From: Deltaproteobacteria bacterium
Lineage (GTDB): Bacteria; Desulfobacterota; Desulfobulbia; Desulfobulbales; Desulfurivibrionaceae
Direction of reading: 5' to 3'
Length of the DNA stretch: 41,850 bases
NCBI GenBank assembly: GCA_021802645.1
Contig: JAJZRO010000015.1
Coordinates: 14,846 to 56,695, forward strand
Each line of letters opens with the position of its first letter. Positions within the stretch are counted from its first letter, which is position 1. Positions 26,671 through 34,573 of the stretch are shown piece by piece. The translations under genes were made by a program, and so were the position numbers. The notes under the pieces are model-generated. The model made no database searches and was not told the DNA's origin. It worked only from the letters and a program-made list of their open reading frames with translations.

Positions 26671-27567
26671 ATGATTCGGTGGAGGCGGAAGTCCAGTTGC
26701 CTGGCTATGGTTGCGTTCCTTGCGGTGTTATGCATGGCGACGAAGGCCCGGTCGGAAATCAGGCTGGGAGTGCTCGCCAAGCGAGGCGCCCCCCAAACCA
26801 TGATTGAATGGGGGCCGACTGGTGAGTATCTCACCAGTAAAATGGGCGAACCGGTGACCATCATCCCCCTCAAGTTCGAGGCCATTGCCCCCATGGTCAA
26901 GGAGGGCAAGATCGATTTCATCCTGGCCAATTCCGCCTTTTACGTGCACCTGGAGGACAAGTACAAGGTCAAGGCCGTTGCCACCATGATCAACTCCCGC
27001 CAGGGCAAGGCGTTGGACAAGTTCGGCGGCGTGATTTTCGTCAAGGCCGGCAGCCCCATCAATACCCTGGCCGACCTCAAGGGCAGGAAGTTCATGATCG
27101 TCGACCGGGAATCCCTGGGCGGCGCCCTCATGGCCTGGCAGGTTCTGGAGGATCATCACATCAATCCCGAAAAGGACTTTGCCGCTTTTGTCGAGGGCGG
27201 CAAGCATGACAACGTGGTGCTGGCGGTACTGAACGGCGCCATGGACGCCGGCACGGTCCGCACCGACACCCTGGAACGGATGCAGGCCGAAGGCAAGATC
27301 AGGTTGAGCGATTTCAAGATCATCAATCAGGTGAAGGACGACTTCCCCTTTGTCCATAGCACCCCGCTCTATCCGGAGTGGCCCCTTGCCGCGACCGCGC
27401 ACGTGAAACCGGCGGTGGCGGCCAAGCTGGCCGCGGCCTTGAAGGCGCTGCCCAAAGACGCGCAAGCGGCCAAGGCGGCCAATATCGTGGGTTGGTCGTC
27501 TCCGGCCAACTACGCGAGTGTGCGCGATCTGCTCAAAAAGCTTGGCGTCAACGCGAGGGGAGAGTAA
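26671..27567 (+). CDS. PhnD-family periplasmic substrate-binding protein (solitary)
   Basis: A 298-residue secreted binding protein of the phosphate/phosphite/phosphonate PhnD family. A signal peptide spans about residues 1-28, with cleavage near ARS. The mature part starts EIRLGVLAKRG and has family features: GPTGEYLTSKMGEPVTIIPLKF, LADLKGRKFMIVDRESLGG and a bilobed layout. No ABC permease or ATPase gene lies nearby on either side, so it either serves a distant transporter or acts as a sensor input, as other orphan PhnD-like proteins do. The ATG at 26671 is chosen because AAGGAG lies 7 bases upstream and the signal peptide fits; an earlier ATG at 26632 does not. Confidence 0.83.
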   Translation: MIRWRRKSSCLAMVAFLAVLCMATKARSEIRLGVLAKRGAPQTMIEWGPTGEYLTSKMGEPVTIIPLKFEAIAPMVKEGKIDFILANSAFYVHLEDKYKVKAVATMINSRQGKALDKFGGVIFVKAGSPINTLADLKGRKFMIVDRESLGGALMAWQVLEDHHINPEKDFAAFVEGGKHDNVVLAVLNGAMDAGTVRTDTLERMQAEGKIRLSDFKIINQVKDDFPFVHSTPLYPEWPLAATAHVKPAVAAKLAAALKALPKDAQAAKAANIVGWSSPANYASVRDLLKKLGVNARGE

Positions 27568-27622
27568 TCGTTCAGGCGCGCCAGGGCGGCAAGGTAAGGT
27601 TGGACTGGACGGTTTTGGCGGC

Positions 27623-28597
27623 TCAGTGGTTGTAGCGCTCTTCGCAGGTAAGCACCAGTTCCTGTTGGGCCTCGGCCAGTACCTGTTTCGCCTCTTCCAC
27701 ATCCCGGCCGATCTGGGCGGCCAGCTCGGTCGGGCCGGCGAATTTGCGCTCCTCGCGCAAAAAGCGGAGCAAATTGACCTTGATCGGCTGGCCGTAGATA
27801 TCCTTGTTGAAATCGAAGATATGGGTCTCGGCCGAGACCCGCTCGCCGGCAAAGGTGGGGTTGCGGCCGATGTTGAGGACGCCGCCGTAGCATCTGCCGC
27901 CATAAACCACCTGGCAGACGTAGACGCCGTGCCGGGGGCAGAGGTCGTCGCTGTCGAAATAGAGATTGGCGGTGGGAAAGCCTAAGGTCTTGCCTCCCCG
28001 TTTCTCCCCCACCTTGACCTCACCCCGGATCTGATAGGGGCGGCCGAGCAACTTTTTGACCTCCCGCATGCGGCCCGCCTGCACCAGTTCCCGGATTTTG
28101 GTGCTGCTCGCCAGCATGCCATCCACGTAGTAGGCCTCCACCACCGTGACGTTGAAGCCTTTCTCGCGGCCTTGCTCCTCCAGGAAGGGGATGTTGCCCT
28201 GGCGGCCCTTGCCGAAGGCATAATCGTACCCCACCACCAATTCCTGCACGCCCATGGTGCGAATGAGTACCTCGTCCACGAAGCGCTCCGCCGGCATGGC
28301 CGCGAAATCCCTGGTGAAGGGGAGGACCACCAGCGCATCGAGGTGGGCCATGCCGATCAGTTCGATTTTCTGCTGCCGGCTGGAGATCAGCTTCAGCCCC
28401 AGTTCCGGCCGCACCACCTGGAGGGGGTGGGGATCGAAGGTGATGGCGACGCTGGCGCCGTGATGGTGATAGGCCAACCGCGTCACCTCGCTGAACAACA
28501 TCTGGTGTCCGAGATGGACGCCGTCGAAGTTGCCGATGGTGATGCAGGCGTGGGGGAAGGGTTGGGCGATGTCCTTGAGATCGGTATAGAGCTTCAT
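27623..28597 (-). CDS. ribF: Bifunctional riboflavin kinase / FAD synthetase
   Basis: A 324-residue enzyme making FMN and FAD from riboflavin. The N-terminal adenylyltransferase domain has the HxGH signature in GNFDGVHLGH (about 22-31) and the later SSTKIRELVQAG. The C-terminal riboflavin kinase domain has GKTLGFPTANL (about 199-209) and the NIGRNPTF segment. The start at 28597 matches the family N-terminus; no strong ribosome binding site is visible. It converges with the PhnD-like gene, 55 bases apart. Confidence 0.96.
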   Translation of the reverse strand: MKLYTDLKDIAQPFPHACITIGNFDGVHLGHQMLFSEVTRLAYHHHGASVAITFDPHPLQVVRPELGLKLISSRQQKIELIGMAHLDALVVLPFTRDFAAMPAERFVDEVLIRTMGVQELVVGYDYAFGKGRQGNIPFLEEQGREKGFNVTVVEAYYVDGMLASSTKIRELVQAGRMREVKKLLGRPYQIRGEVKVGEKRGGKTLGFPTANLYFDSDDLCPRHGVYVCQVVYGGRCYGGVLNIGRNPTFAGERVSAETHIFDFNKDIYGQPIKVNLLRFLREERKFAGPTELAAQIGRDVEEAKQVLAEAQQELVLTCEERYNH

Positions 28598-28761
28598 GCG
28601 GTCGGTTGCTCGGCGCTCGGGCGAAGAAGAATTGCCTCGACAATATACAGCCGTCCGCAAGAACGCAAGCAAATCTTGGTGGTTGCGTGGTCGGGCCTGG
28701 GCTGGTGAAGGGCTGTGGAGAGGGGACGCCTGGCGATGGGCGAAAATCTCTGGAAATTGTC

Positions 28762-28791
28762 TTGACAAACCGCCCGGCAGGCAAGTAATAT
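28762..28791 (+). promoter_or_regulatory. Promoter of tRNA-Leu
   Basis: TTGACA (28762-28767), an 18-base spacer and TAATAT (28786-28791), with the mature tRNA starting about 7 bases after the predicted transcription start. Confidence 0.8.
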
Positions 28792-28804
28792 CGCGGTCTC
28801 GTGT

Positions 28805-28891
28805 GCCGAAGTGGCGGAACTGGTAGACGCGCTAGGTTCAGGGTCTAGTGGGGGTTCCCTCGTGCGAGTTCGACTCTCGCCTTCGGCACCA
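28805..28891 (+). tRNA. tRNA-Leu (anticodon CAG)
   Basis: An 87-base tRNA with encoded CCA. The acceptor stem is GCCGAAG/CTTCGGC with discriminator A. The D arm contains GGTAG, the anticodon loop is TTCAGGG (anticodon CAG), a long variable arm gives the class II shape expected for Leu, and the T arm is GTTCGAC. It has its own promoter and terminator, so it is an independent single-tRNA unit between divergent ribF and dedA-type genes on the other strand. Confidence 0.96.
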
Positions 28892-28903
28892 TTCGGCAAC
28901 TCA

Positions 28904-28937
28904 AACCCGTAATCGTAACAGATTACGGGTTTTTTTT
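28904..28937 (+). terminator. Terminator of tRNA-Leu
   Basis: AACCCGTAATC (28904-28914) pairs with GATTACGGGTT (28921-28931) around a GTAACA loop, followed by a T run. Confidence 0.92.
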
Positions 28938-28978
28938 GTTTCTGGCGGGTTGGCAACACCTTGGCCTGGTGTCGGCGG

Positions 28979-29641
28979 TCAGCATCCTTCGGTTTTTTCG
29001 GCGGCAGGAACCCTGCGATGGCGGAGGTATTCGATGAACGCCGGCATGACCGACAGTACGATGATCGCCATGATCACCAGCGAGAAGTGACGCTGCACCA
29101 GGGGCAGGTTGCCGAAGAGGTAGCCGCTGCCGGCGACCAGAAAGACCCAGAGCACGCCGCCGCTGATGTTGTAAAGGAAGAAGCGGCTGGCGGCCATGTC
29201 GCCCACCCCCGCGACAAAAGGGGCGAAGGTGCGGATAAAGGGCATGAAGCGGGCGAGAATGATGGTCTTGCCGCCATGCCTTTCGTAAAAGCGGTGGGTT
29301 TTTTCCAGGTGCTCACGTTTGATGAGGCGGCCGCCGCCAGCGGCGAGCAGTCGGTGCCCGATGGCGGCGCCGACGGCGAAGTTGATCGCGTCACCAAGGA
29401 TGCCGGCTGCGGATAAGGTGAGGAGCAGCAGGGGGAGGTCGAGAAGTTCCAAGCCGGCGAAGGCGCCGGCGGCAAAGAGCAGGGAATCGCCGGGCAGGAA
29501 TGGCGTCACGATCAGGCCGGTTTCGCAGAAGATGATGGCAAAAAGGATGAGGTAGGTCCAGGGGCCCATGGTGGCGATGAGAGCGCCTAGGTGCACATCC
29601 ATATGGAGTACGAGGTCGATGAATTGCGTGATCAGGCCCAT
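28979..29641 (-). CDS. DedA/VTT-family membrane protein
   Basis: A 220-residue inner-membrane protein of the DedA family, now linked to undecaprenyl-phosphate or phospholipid flipping. Visible hallmarks are FCETGLIVTPFLPGDSLLFAAG (in two parts, near 43-64), GDAINFAVGAAIG, and RFMPFIRTFAPFVAGVGDM (about 136-154). Hydrophobic helices flank them. The start at 29641 (MGLITQFIDLVLHMD) is the usual family N-terminus. Longer readings add a non-homologous extension. A TATAGT hexamer on the minus strand at 29711-29706 may be its -10. Confidence 0.9.
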   Translation of the reverse strand: MGLITQFIDLVLHMDVHLGALIATMGPWTYLILFAIIFCETGLIVTPFLPGDSLLFAAGAFAGLELLDLPLLLLTLSAAGILGDAINFAVGAAIGHRLLAAGGGRLIKREHLEKTHRFYERHGGKTIILARFMPFIRTFAPFVAGVGDMAASRFFLYNISGGVLWVFLVAGSGYLFGNLPLVQRHFSLVIMAIIVLSVMPAFIEYLRHRRVPAAEKTEGC

Positions 29642-29802
29642 AAATCCGGTGGTATCCGAGCGTTGGTGAACGACGATGAGCGGCCCTGCCGCTGGCGGCA
29701 GGGTCACTATACCTCGGAACGCGACGGAAGGGAACAGCGCTGTTGCGCGTGGCGGTTCTGCTTTGGCGTCGGGGCCATTTTGTGACATCGCGTAGTTTGT
29801 GA

Positions 29803-29831
29803 TTGAAAAAAAGCAGAGAAGAAGGTATGAG
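29803..29831 (+). promoter_or_regulatory. Candidate promoter of the mgtA leader
   Basis: TTGAAA (29803-29808), a 17-base spacer and TATGAG (29826-29831). Two direct TTTGTGA copies (29779-29785, 29796-29802) lie immediately upstream and could be a regulator site. The predicted start near 29838 leaves about 59 bases before the leader ORF. Confidence 0.45.
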
Positions 29832-29896
29832 CGACATGGGACGGAAGAAGGCGTTCACGTCTTGATGGTTGGAACCAAATTTTCCCGGAGAACGGT

Positions 29897-30025
29897 ATGG
29901 GTAACCATGATGGCTGTAGTAGTAGCCCGAATGTGACTCAAACATTGAATCAGAGCGAAGACGACGACCCTGGCGCGTGGTGTCGTCGTCGTGTGGCTGT
30001 GTTGACGAATCGTTCCTGTCTGTGA
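29897..30025 (+). CDS. Leader peptide ORF upstream of mgtA (42 residues)
   Basis: A short ORF with a well-placed ribosome binding site (GGAG, 6 bases before ATG). The 42-residue product has no membrane or signal segment. The key feature is E21-D22-D23-D24-P25 followed by R30-R31-R32. Acidic-proline stretches destabilise the translating ribosome in low Mg2+ (known for enterobacterial MgtL, which also has EPDP then an Arg triplet). The Asp codons (29960-29968) are perfectly complementary to the region of the Arg codons (29982-29990), so the coding sequence itself folds into a 9-bp hairpin. The stop lies 61 bases before mgtA. The product is probably regulatory through its translation; no homology is recognised. 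Confidence 0.6.
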   Translation: MGNHDGCSSSPNVTQTLNQSEDDDPGAWCRRRVAVLTNRSCL

Positions 30026-30044
30026 TCCCCTGAACGACGGTTCG

Positions 30045-30080
30045 CCTCCAGCCGTTTCTTTGTCGCGGCTTTTCTGGAGG
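30045..30080 (+). promoter_or_regulatory. Hairpin sequestering the mgtA ribosome binding site
   Basis: CCTCCAG (30045-30051) is perfectly complementary to CTGGAGG (30074-30080), and the latter contains the GGAGG that serves mgtA at 30087. An inner GCCG/CGGC pairing (30051-30054 with 30066-30069) can extend it. Just upstream, CGAA plus CGTTC (30007-30015) can pair with GAACG plus TTCG (30032-30044). Ribosomes leaving the leader ORF early or late could choose between these folds. Confidence 0.55.
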
Positions 30081-30086
30081 TGAATC

Positions 30087-32744
30087 ATGAAAATCCCTCC
30101 CCTTGGTTTTAGGGAAAATCGGAAACTCCTCAATCGGGAGGGGTCCCGTTTCGTTTCTCCTGGCGAACACATCCTGGTCGAGATCTGCGGCCTTGCCCGG
30201 CAGGAGGCGCTCGAACGGCTCGAGGTCACTGGCCGTGGTCTGAGTGCGGAAGAGGCGGCCCGCCGTCTCGACGAGCATGGCCCGAACGAACTGGCCCAGG
30301 CCGAGCACCTGGGATTCTGGGCCGATATCCTGCATCGCCTGCGAAACCCCCTCAACATCCAGTTGCTTTTGATTGCGGCCATCTCCGGGACGATCGGGGA
30401 GCTCAAATCGGCCTTCATCGTCGGCGCCATGGTGGTTCTGAGCATCGGACTCTCCTACATTCTGGACCGTCGCTCCGGCCGCGCCGTAGAGGCCCTGGGC
30501 AAACGGGTGCAATCCCGCAGCATCGTGCTCCGGGAGGGAAAAGAGACGGAGGTCACCATCTCCGAGATCGTGCCCGGCGACATTGTGCTGCTGCAGGCCG
30601 GCTCCATTGTGCCGGCCGATCTGCGCCTGCTCTCGGCCAAGGATTTCTTCGTGAGCGAATCGGTCCTCACCGGCGAATCCATGGCGGTGGAAAAATCTGC
30701 CCTGCCCGCGGTTTCCGCCGGCCGCAGCGTGACGGAATTGCCCAATGCCTGCTTCCTCGGCAGTACGGTCACCAGCGGGACGGCCCAGGGCCTGGTGGTG
30801 AACACCGGCATCCGCACCATCTTCGGGGCCATCTCGGAACGTCTGGTCGAACGCCGCGAGGAAACCAGCTTCGACCGCGGGGTGCGTTCCTTCACCTGGC
30901 TCATGATCCGTTTCATGGTGGTCATGGTCTGCGCCGTCTTCTTTATCGTCGGTTTCACCAAGGGGAATTGGATCGAGGCCCTGCTCTTCGGCCTTTCCGT
31001 TGCCGTGGGCCTCACCCCGGAAATGCTGCCGATGATCGTCACCGTCAACCTGGCCAAGGGCGCTCTGACCATGGCCAAGCGCAAGGTCATCGTCAAGCGG
31101 CTGCCCTCCATCCAGAACTTTGGCGCCATCGATATCCTCTGTACCGACAAGACCGGCACCCTCACCCAGGATCGGGTGGTGCTCAAGCGCTACCTGGACA
31201 TCACCGGCCGCACCAGCGAGGATGTCCTGACCTACGCCTATCTCAACAGCTATTACCAGACCGGCCTGCGGAGCCTGATCGACCATGCGGTGCTCGACCA
31301 CGGCGTCCTGGATGCCGAGGCCAACTGCCGGCTGGTGGATGAGTTGCCCTTTGATTTTCAGCGCCGCCGCATGTCGGTGGTGGTGGACTACGAAGAGGAT
31401 CACGTGCTGATCTGCAAGGGGGCGGTGGAGGAGATCTACGAATGCTGTAGCCACTACCAGATCGGCGACGAGATCTTCCCCTTGATCCCGATGATCCGGC
31501 ACAACCTTTTCGAGGAGGTCGATCATCTCAACGAGGAGGGCTTTCGGGTTCTGGGGGTTGCCTACCGGGAATTCCCCCGCCGGCAGGCGACCTTCACCGT
31601 CCAGGATGAACGCGATCTGATTCTGCTGGGGTACATCGCCTTCTTCGATCCACCCAAGGTTTCCGCCCTGGAGGCGATTGGCCAGCTGCGCAACGCCGGG
31701 GTGCGGATCAAGATTCTGACCGGCGACAATGCGTTGGTTACCCGCAAGGTCTGCCGCGACGTGGAGTTCGCCATTGACCGAATTGTCAGCGGCGCCGAAT
31801 TGGCCTCGCTGTCCGAAGCCGAGTTTCGGCGGGTGGTGGAAGAGGTGGACGCCTTTGTCAAGCTCAACCCGACGCAGAAGGAAGAGATTGTGCGGCAGTT
31901 GCGGGAAAACGGCCACGTGGTGGGCTTCTTGGGGGATGGCATCAACGATGCCCCGGCCCTCAAGGCCGCCGATGTCGGCATCTCGGTCGATTCCGCCGTC
32001 GATGTGGCCAAGGAGGCGGCGGATATCGTCCTGCTCGAGAAGAACCTGCTGGTCCTTGAAGAGGGCATCATCGAAGGACGACGGGTCTTCGCCAACATCG
32101 TCAAATACATCCGCATGGGGGCGAGTTCCAACTTCGGCAACATGTTCAGCGTGGTGGGCGCGAGCTATCTTTTCCCCTTCCTGCCCATGCAGCCGGTCCA
32201 GGTCCTGGTCAACAACCTGCTCTACGACTTTTCGCAAACCGGTATTCCCTCCGACAACGTGGACGAGGAGCTGATCGCCAAACCCCTCAAGTGGGATATC
32301 GCCAACATCAAGCGCTTCATGGTCGTTGTCGGGCCGATCAGCTCGATCTTCGACTATGCCACCTATGCCTTGATGTGGTTTTTCTTCGGCTGCCGCCTCT
32401 TCAGCGATCCCGCCACCTCAGCGGTGTCGCGCGAGGGCTTGGCCCGGCTCTTTCAGACCGGCTGGTTCGTGGAGTCCCTGCTGACCCAGACGCTGATCGT
32501 GCACATCATCAGGACGAAGCGACTCCCGTTTATCGGCAGTCACGCCTCGTTGCCCATGACCCTGACCACCCTCGCCATCATGGCGATTGCCGCTTGGCTG
32601 CCCTATTCGCCCTTTGCCGCGGGGTTGGGCATGGTGCCTTTGCCGTCGGTGTACTGGCTGTGGATCGTCGCGTTCCTGCTTTGTTACGCCATTTTGACCC
32701 ATTACGTGAAAACGTGGTTTTTTAACCGGTATGGAGGGGAATAG
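30087..32744 (+). CDS. mgtA: Magnesium-translocating P-type ATPase
   Basis: An 885-residue P3B-type ATPase that imports Mg2+ across the inner membrane. Phosphorylation site D354 lies in CTDKTGTLT; the dephosphorylation loop is LTGES; the hinge is GDGINDAPALKAADVGI. The membrane signature GLTPEMLPMIVTVNLAKGA and the C-terminal NNLLYDFSQTGIPSDNVD are MgtA/MgtB-specific. The first 35 residues or so are a polar cytoplasmic extension. GGAGG precedes the ATG, buried in a hairpin. The next gene starts 2 bases after the stop, with its binding site inside the mgtA 3' end. Confidence 0.97.
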   Translation: MKIPPLGFRENRKLLNREGSRFVSPGEHILVEICGLARQEALERLEVTGRGLSAEEAARRLDEHGPNELAQAEHLGFWADILHRLRNPLNIQLLLIAAISGTIGELKSAFIVGAMVVLSIGLSYILDRRSGRAVEALGKRVQSRSIVLREGKETEVTISEIVPGDIVLLQAGSIVPADLRLLSAKDFFVSESVLTGESMAVEKSALPAVSAGRSVTELPNACFLGSTVTSGTAQGLVVNTGIRTIFGAISERLVERREETSFDRGVRSFTWLMIRFMVVMVCAVFFIVGFTKGNWIEALLFGLSVAVGLTPEMLPMIVTVNLAKGALTMAKRKVIVKRLPSIQNFGAIDILCTDKTGTLTQDRVVLKRYLDITGRTSEDVLTYAYLNSYYQTGLRSLIDHAVLDHGVLDAEANCRLVDELPFDFQRRRMSVVVDYEEDHVLICKGAVEEIYECCSHYQIGDEIFPLIPMIRHNLFEEVDHLNEEGFRVLGVAYREFPRRQATFTVQDERDLILLGYIAFFDPPKVSALEAIGQLRNAGVRIKILTGDNALVTRKVCRDVEFAIDRIVSGAELASLSEAEFRRVVEEVDAFVKLNPTQKEEIVRQLRENGHVVGFLGDGINDAPALKAADVGISVDSAVDVAKEAADIVLLEKNLLVLEEGIIEGRRVFANIVKYIRMGASSNFGNMFSVVGASYLFPFLPMQPVQVLVNNLLYDFSQTGIPSDNVDEELIAKPLKWDIANIKRFMVVVGPISSIFDYATYALMWFFFGCRLFSDPATSAVSREGLARLFQTGWFVESLLTQTLIVHIIRTKRLPFIGSHASLPMTLTTLAIMAIAAWLPYSPFAAGLGMVPLPSVYWLWIVAFLLCYAILTHYVKTWFFNRYGGE

Positions 32745-32746
32745 CC

Positions 32747-33571
32747 ATGGACAGCCTGTTGGACGCCCTGCAGGAGGGCCGGTTGATCGAGTTGCCGGAC
32801 AACGACAAGGTCGATGCCCTGCAGTTTCTCGCCCATATCATCGAGGCGATTCCGTCGCTGCCGGCCGGCACCGACGTGGCCGGGCTGATCCTGGCCAGGG
32901 ATCAGACCACGCAGACCGCGCTGGGCAAGGGGTGGGCCTGCCCCGATGCCCGGGTCCCCTTCGACGAAGACTTGATCTGCGTCGTCGGTTGGAGCCCGCA
33001 GGGCATCGACTACGGTGCCGCGGACGGCATTCCGGTCTCCATCATCGCCATGTATCTGGTGCCGGAGAACCAGCGCAACCATTACCTGCGCGAGGTCTCC
33101 CTGCTGGCCAAGGCCCTGGCCGTCTATCCGGGCATGGACGGGCTGCGGGCGGCCAAGGAACTCAACCAGGTCCGCGACCATCTGCTCGACCTCATCAGTT
33201 CCACCAAGGAAACGGTGGGGCCCGACAGCCGCGCCCGCATGATCCGGTTGCAGGCGAGGCCAACCCTGGAGGCCCTGCCGGCCGGCGACCTTTCGAACCT
33301 GATCATCGAGCCGGTGACGCTCATCGCCACGCCGGGCGCCAAGCCTATTATCCTCACCCAACATGCGGGATTGGCGCAACATCTAGACACCGCCGCCGCC
33401 CTGATCGAGAAGATCGAGAGCGAGGGCGTTTTCCAGATCGGCGGCTGGCGCATCGCCAAGCGCAGCAAAACCGCCTACCAGAATGGCCGCTTCGCCTACG
33501 ATTGCCTGGCCATCAGGCGGGCCGATCAGCGGGAGGGCGCCGCCGGACCCGCCGGCCATCGCATTCCCTGA
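32747..33571 (+). CDS. PTS EIIA-like protein with substituted active-site His
   Basis: A 274-residue cytoplasmic protein. Residues about 30-150 resemble the EIIA (nitrogen/fructose type) fold: AGLILARDQTTQTALGKG, then ACPDARV, then VSIIAMYLVPENQRNHYLRE and VSLLAKAL. In EIIA-Ntr the phosphorylated His lies in the AIPH segment; here that position is Asp (D67), so it cannot be phosphorylated in the usual way. The C-terminal 100 or so residues (about 165-262) are unassigned and may be a ligand-binding extension. It is translationally coupled to mgtA. A sensor or allosteric partner of the Mg2+ transporter is a reasonable inference; EIIA-Ntr proteins are known to regulate K+ transporters. Confidence 0.7.
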   Translation: MDSLLDALQEGRLIELPDNDKVDALQFLAHIIEAIPSLPAGTDVAGLILARDQTTQTALGKGWACPDARVPFDEDLICVVGWSPQGIDYGAADGIPVSIIAMYLVPENQRNHYLREVSLLAKALAVYPGMDGLRAAKELNQVRDHLLDLISSTKETVGPDSRARMIRLQARPTLEALPAGDLSNLIIEPVTLIATPGAKPIILTQHAGLAQHLDTAAALIEKIESEGVFQIGGWRIAKRSKTAYQNGRFAYDCLAIRRADQREGAAGPAGHRIP

Positions 33572-33679
33572 ACTCGGACTTTCGGATCGTGCCGCGCCAC
33601 GGAAATTTCCATAAGGATCGGGTGTTGCGCAGGAGGCCTCGTGATGCATCCCGGCGCGTCCCGGCGGTGAGGAGGTGGC

Positions 33680-34573
33680 GTGGAGCGGCGTGACGCATGG
33701 CAGGTCGTGGCGCAGGCGCCGGGTCAGCGTCAGATCCTGCTCTGGGCCCTGGTCTTGAGTGCGGCGGCGATTCGCCATCGCGTCATCTTCGCCCCTCCCC
33801 AGTGGCAGCTGCTGGTGCCCCCGGCCGACGAGACGGCGGCCCGGGAGGAATTGGCCGCCTACGAGGCGGAAAATCGCGATTGGCCACCGGTACCCGCGGC
33901 GGACCACACCTCGCTCTTCCTGGTGGAGCGGCCGGTGGTCATCCCGGTCCTCGGTGGCCTTCTGGCTCTCTATGCGGCGAGCGGCGCCTGGCAACAGGAA
34001 AGTCTCTGGTTCGCCAAGGGCGCTGTGGATACCACCAGCATTCTGGTGCAGCACCAGTGGTGGCGGGTAATCACCGCCCTGACCCTCCACGCCGACCTCC
34101 TCCATCTGCTGGGCAACGTCACCATCGGCGGGGTGCTCGCCTATTTCCTCTGCCGTCTCACCGGCAGCGGCTTCGGCTGGTTGCTCATCCTCCTGGCCGG
34201 CGGCCTCGGCAATGCCATCAATGTGCTGTTGCGCGGCAGCGGCGATTTTGAGTCGGTGGGCTTTTCCACCGCGGTCTTCGGCACGGTCGGCATTCTCACC
34301 GGCTTGCGAACCGCGCGGCTGACCAGCGCCCAGGATGTGGTGGTGGGGGCCGGCGGCGCCCTTTCCCTGCTGGCGGTGCTGGGCAGCGAGGGGAAGCGGA
34401 CCGACCTGGGCGCCCATCTTTGGGGGCTGGCAGCCGGCGTACTGCTCGGTCTCGTGGTGGCCCGCACCGGCATGCTGCGCTGGGCCGTGCTGCCGCGCTG
34501 GCAACTGGTCGCGGCGCTAGTCGGCTTGGGGGTGGTGGCCGGCTCGTGGTGGCTGGCCCTGATTTCGGGTTAG
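33680..34573 (+). CDS. Rhomboid-family intramembrane serine protease
   Basis: A 297-residue polytopic membrane protein. The catalytic Ser is S196 in GFSTAVFG and the catalytic His is H246 in GAHLWGLAAG. The oxyanion-side motif HADLLHLLGNV (H142 and N146) is intact, so the protein should be active. The N-terminal 85 residues are unusual: one hydrophobic segment, then a polar stretch (about 45-85) before the rhomboid core. It starts at a GTG at 33680 after GGAGG. It lies 108 bases after the EIIA-like gene. Its stop overlaps, by 3 bases, the stop of the convergent zinc-ribbon gene. The substrate is unknown. Confidence 0.85.
   Translation: MERRDAWQVVAQAPGQRQILLWALVLSAAAIRHRVIFAPPQWQLLVPPADETAAREELAAYEAENRDWPPVPAADHTSLFLVERPVVIPVLGGLLALYAASGAWQQESLWFAKGAVDTTSILVQHQWWRVITALTLHADLLHLLGNVTIGGVLAYFLCRLTGSGFGWLLILLAGGLGNAINVLLRGSGDFESVGFSTAVFGTVGILTGLRTARLTSAQDVVVGAGGALSLLAVLGSEGKRTDLGAHLWGLAAGVLLGLVVARTGMLRWAVLPRWQLVAALVGLGVVAGSWWLALISG

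Noticed and set aside
29826-29864. A 12-codon ORF (ATG at 29826) as an mgtA leader peptide
   Set aside because: Its ATG overlaps the best -10 hexamer, so it would lie before the transcription start, and it lacks the acidic-Pro feature. The 42-codon ORF at 29897 has the better ribosome binding site.
29865-29936. A 23-codon ORF overlapping the leader ORF in another frame
   Set aside because: No ribosome binding site precedes it, and its product has no notable motif.
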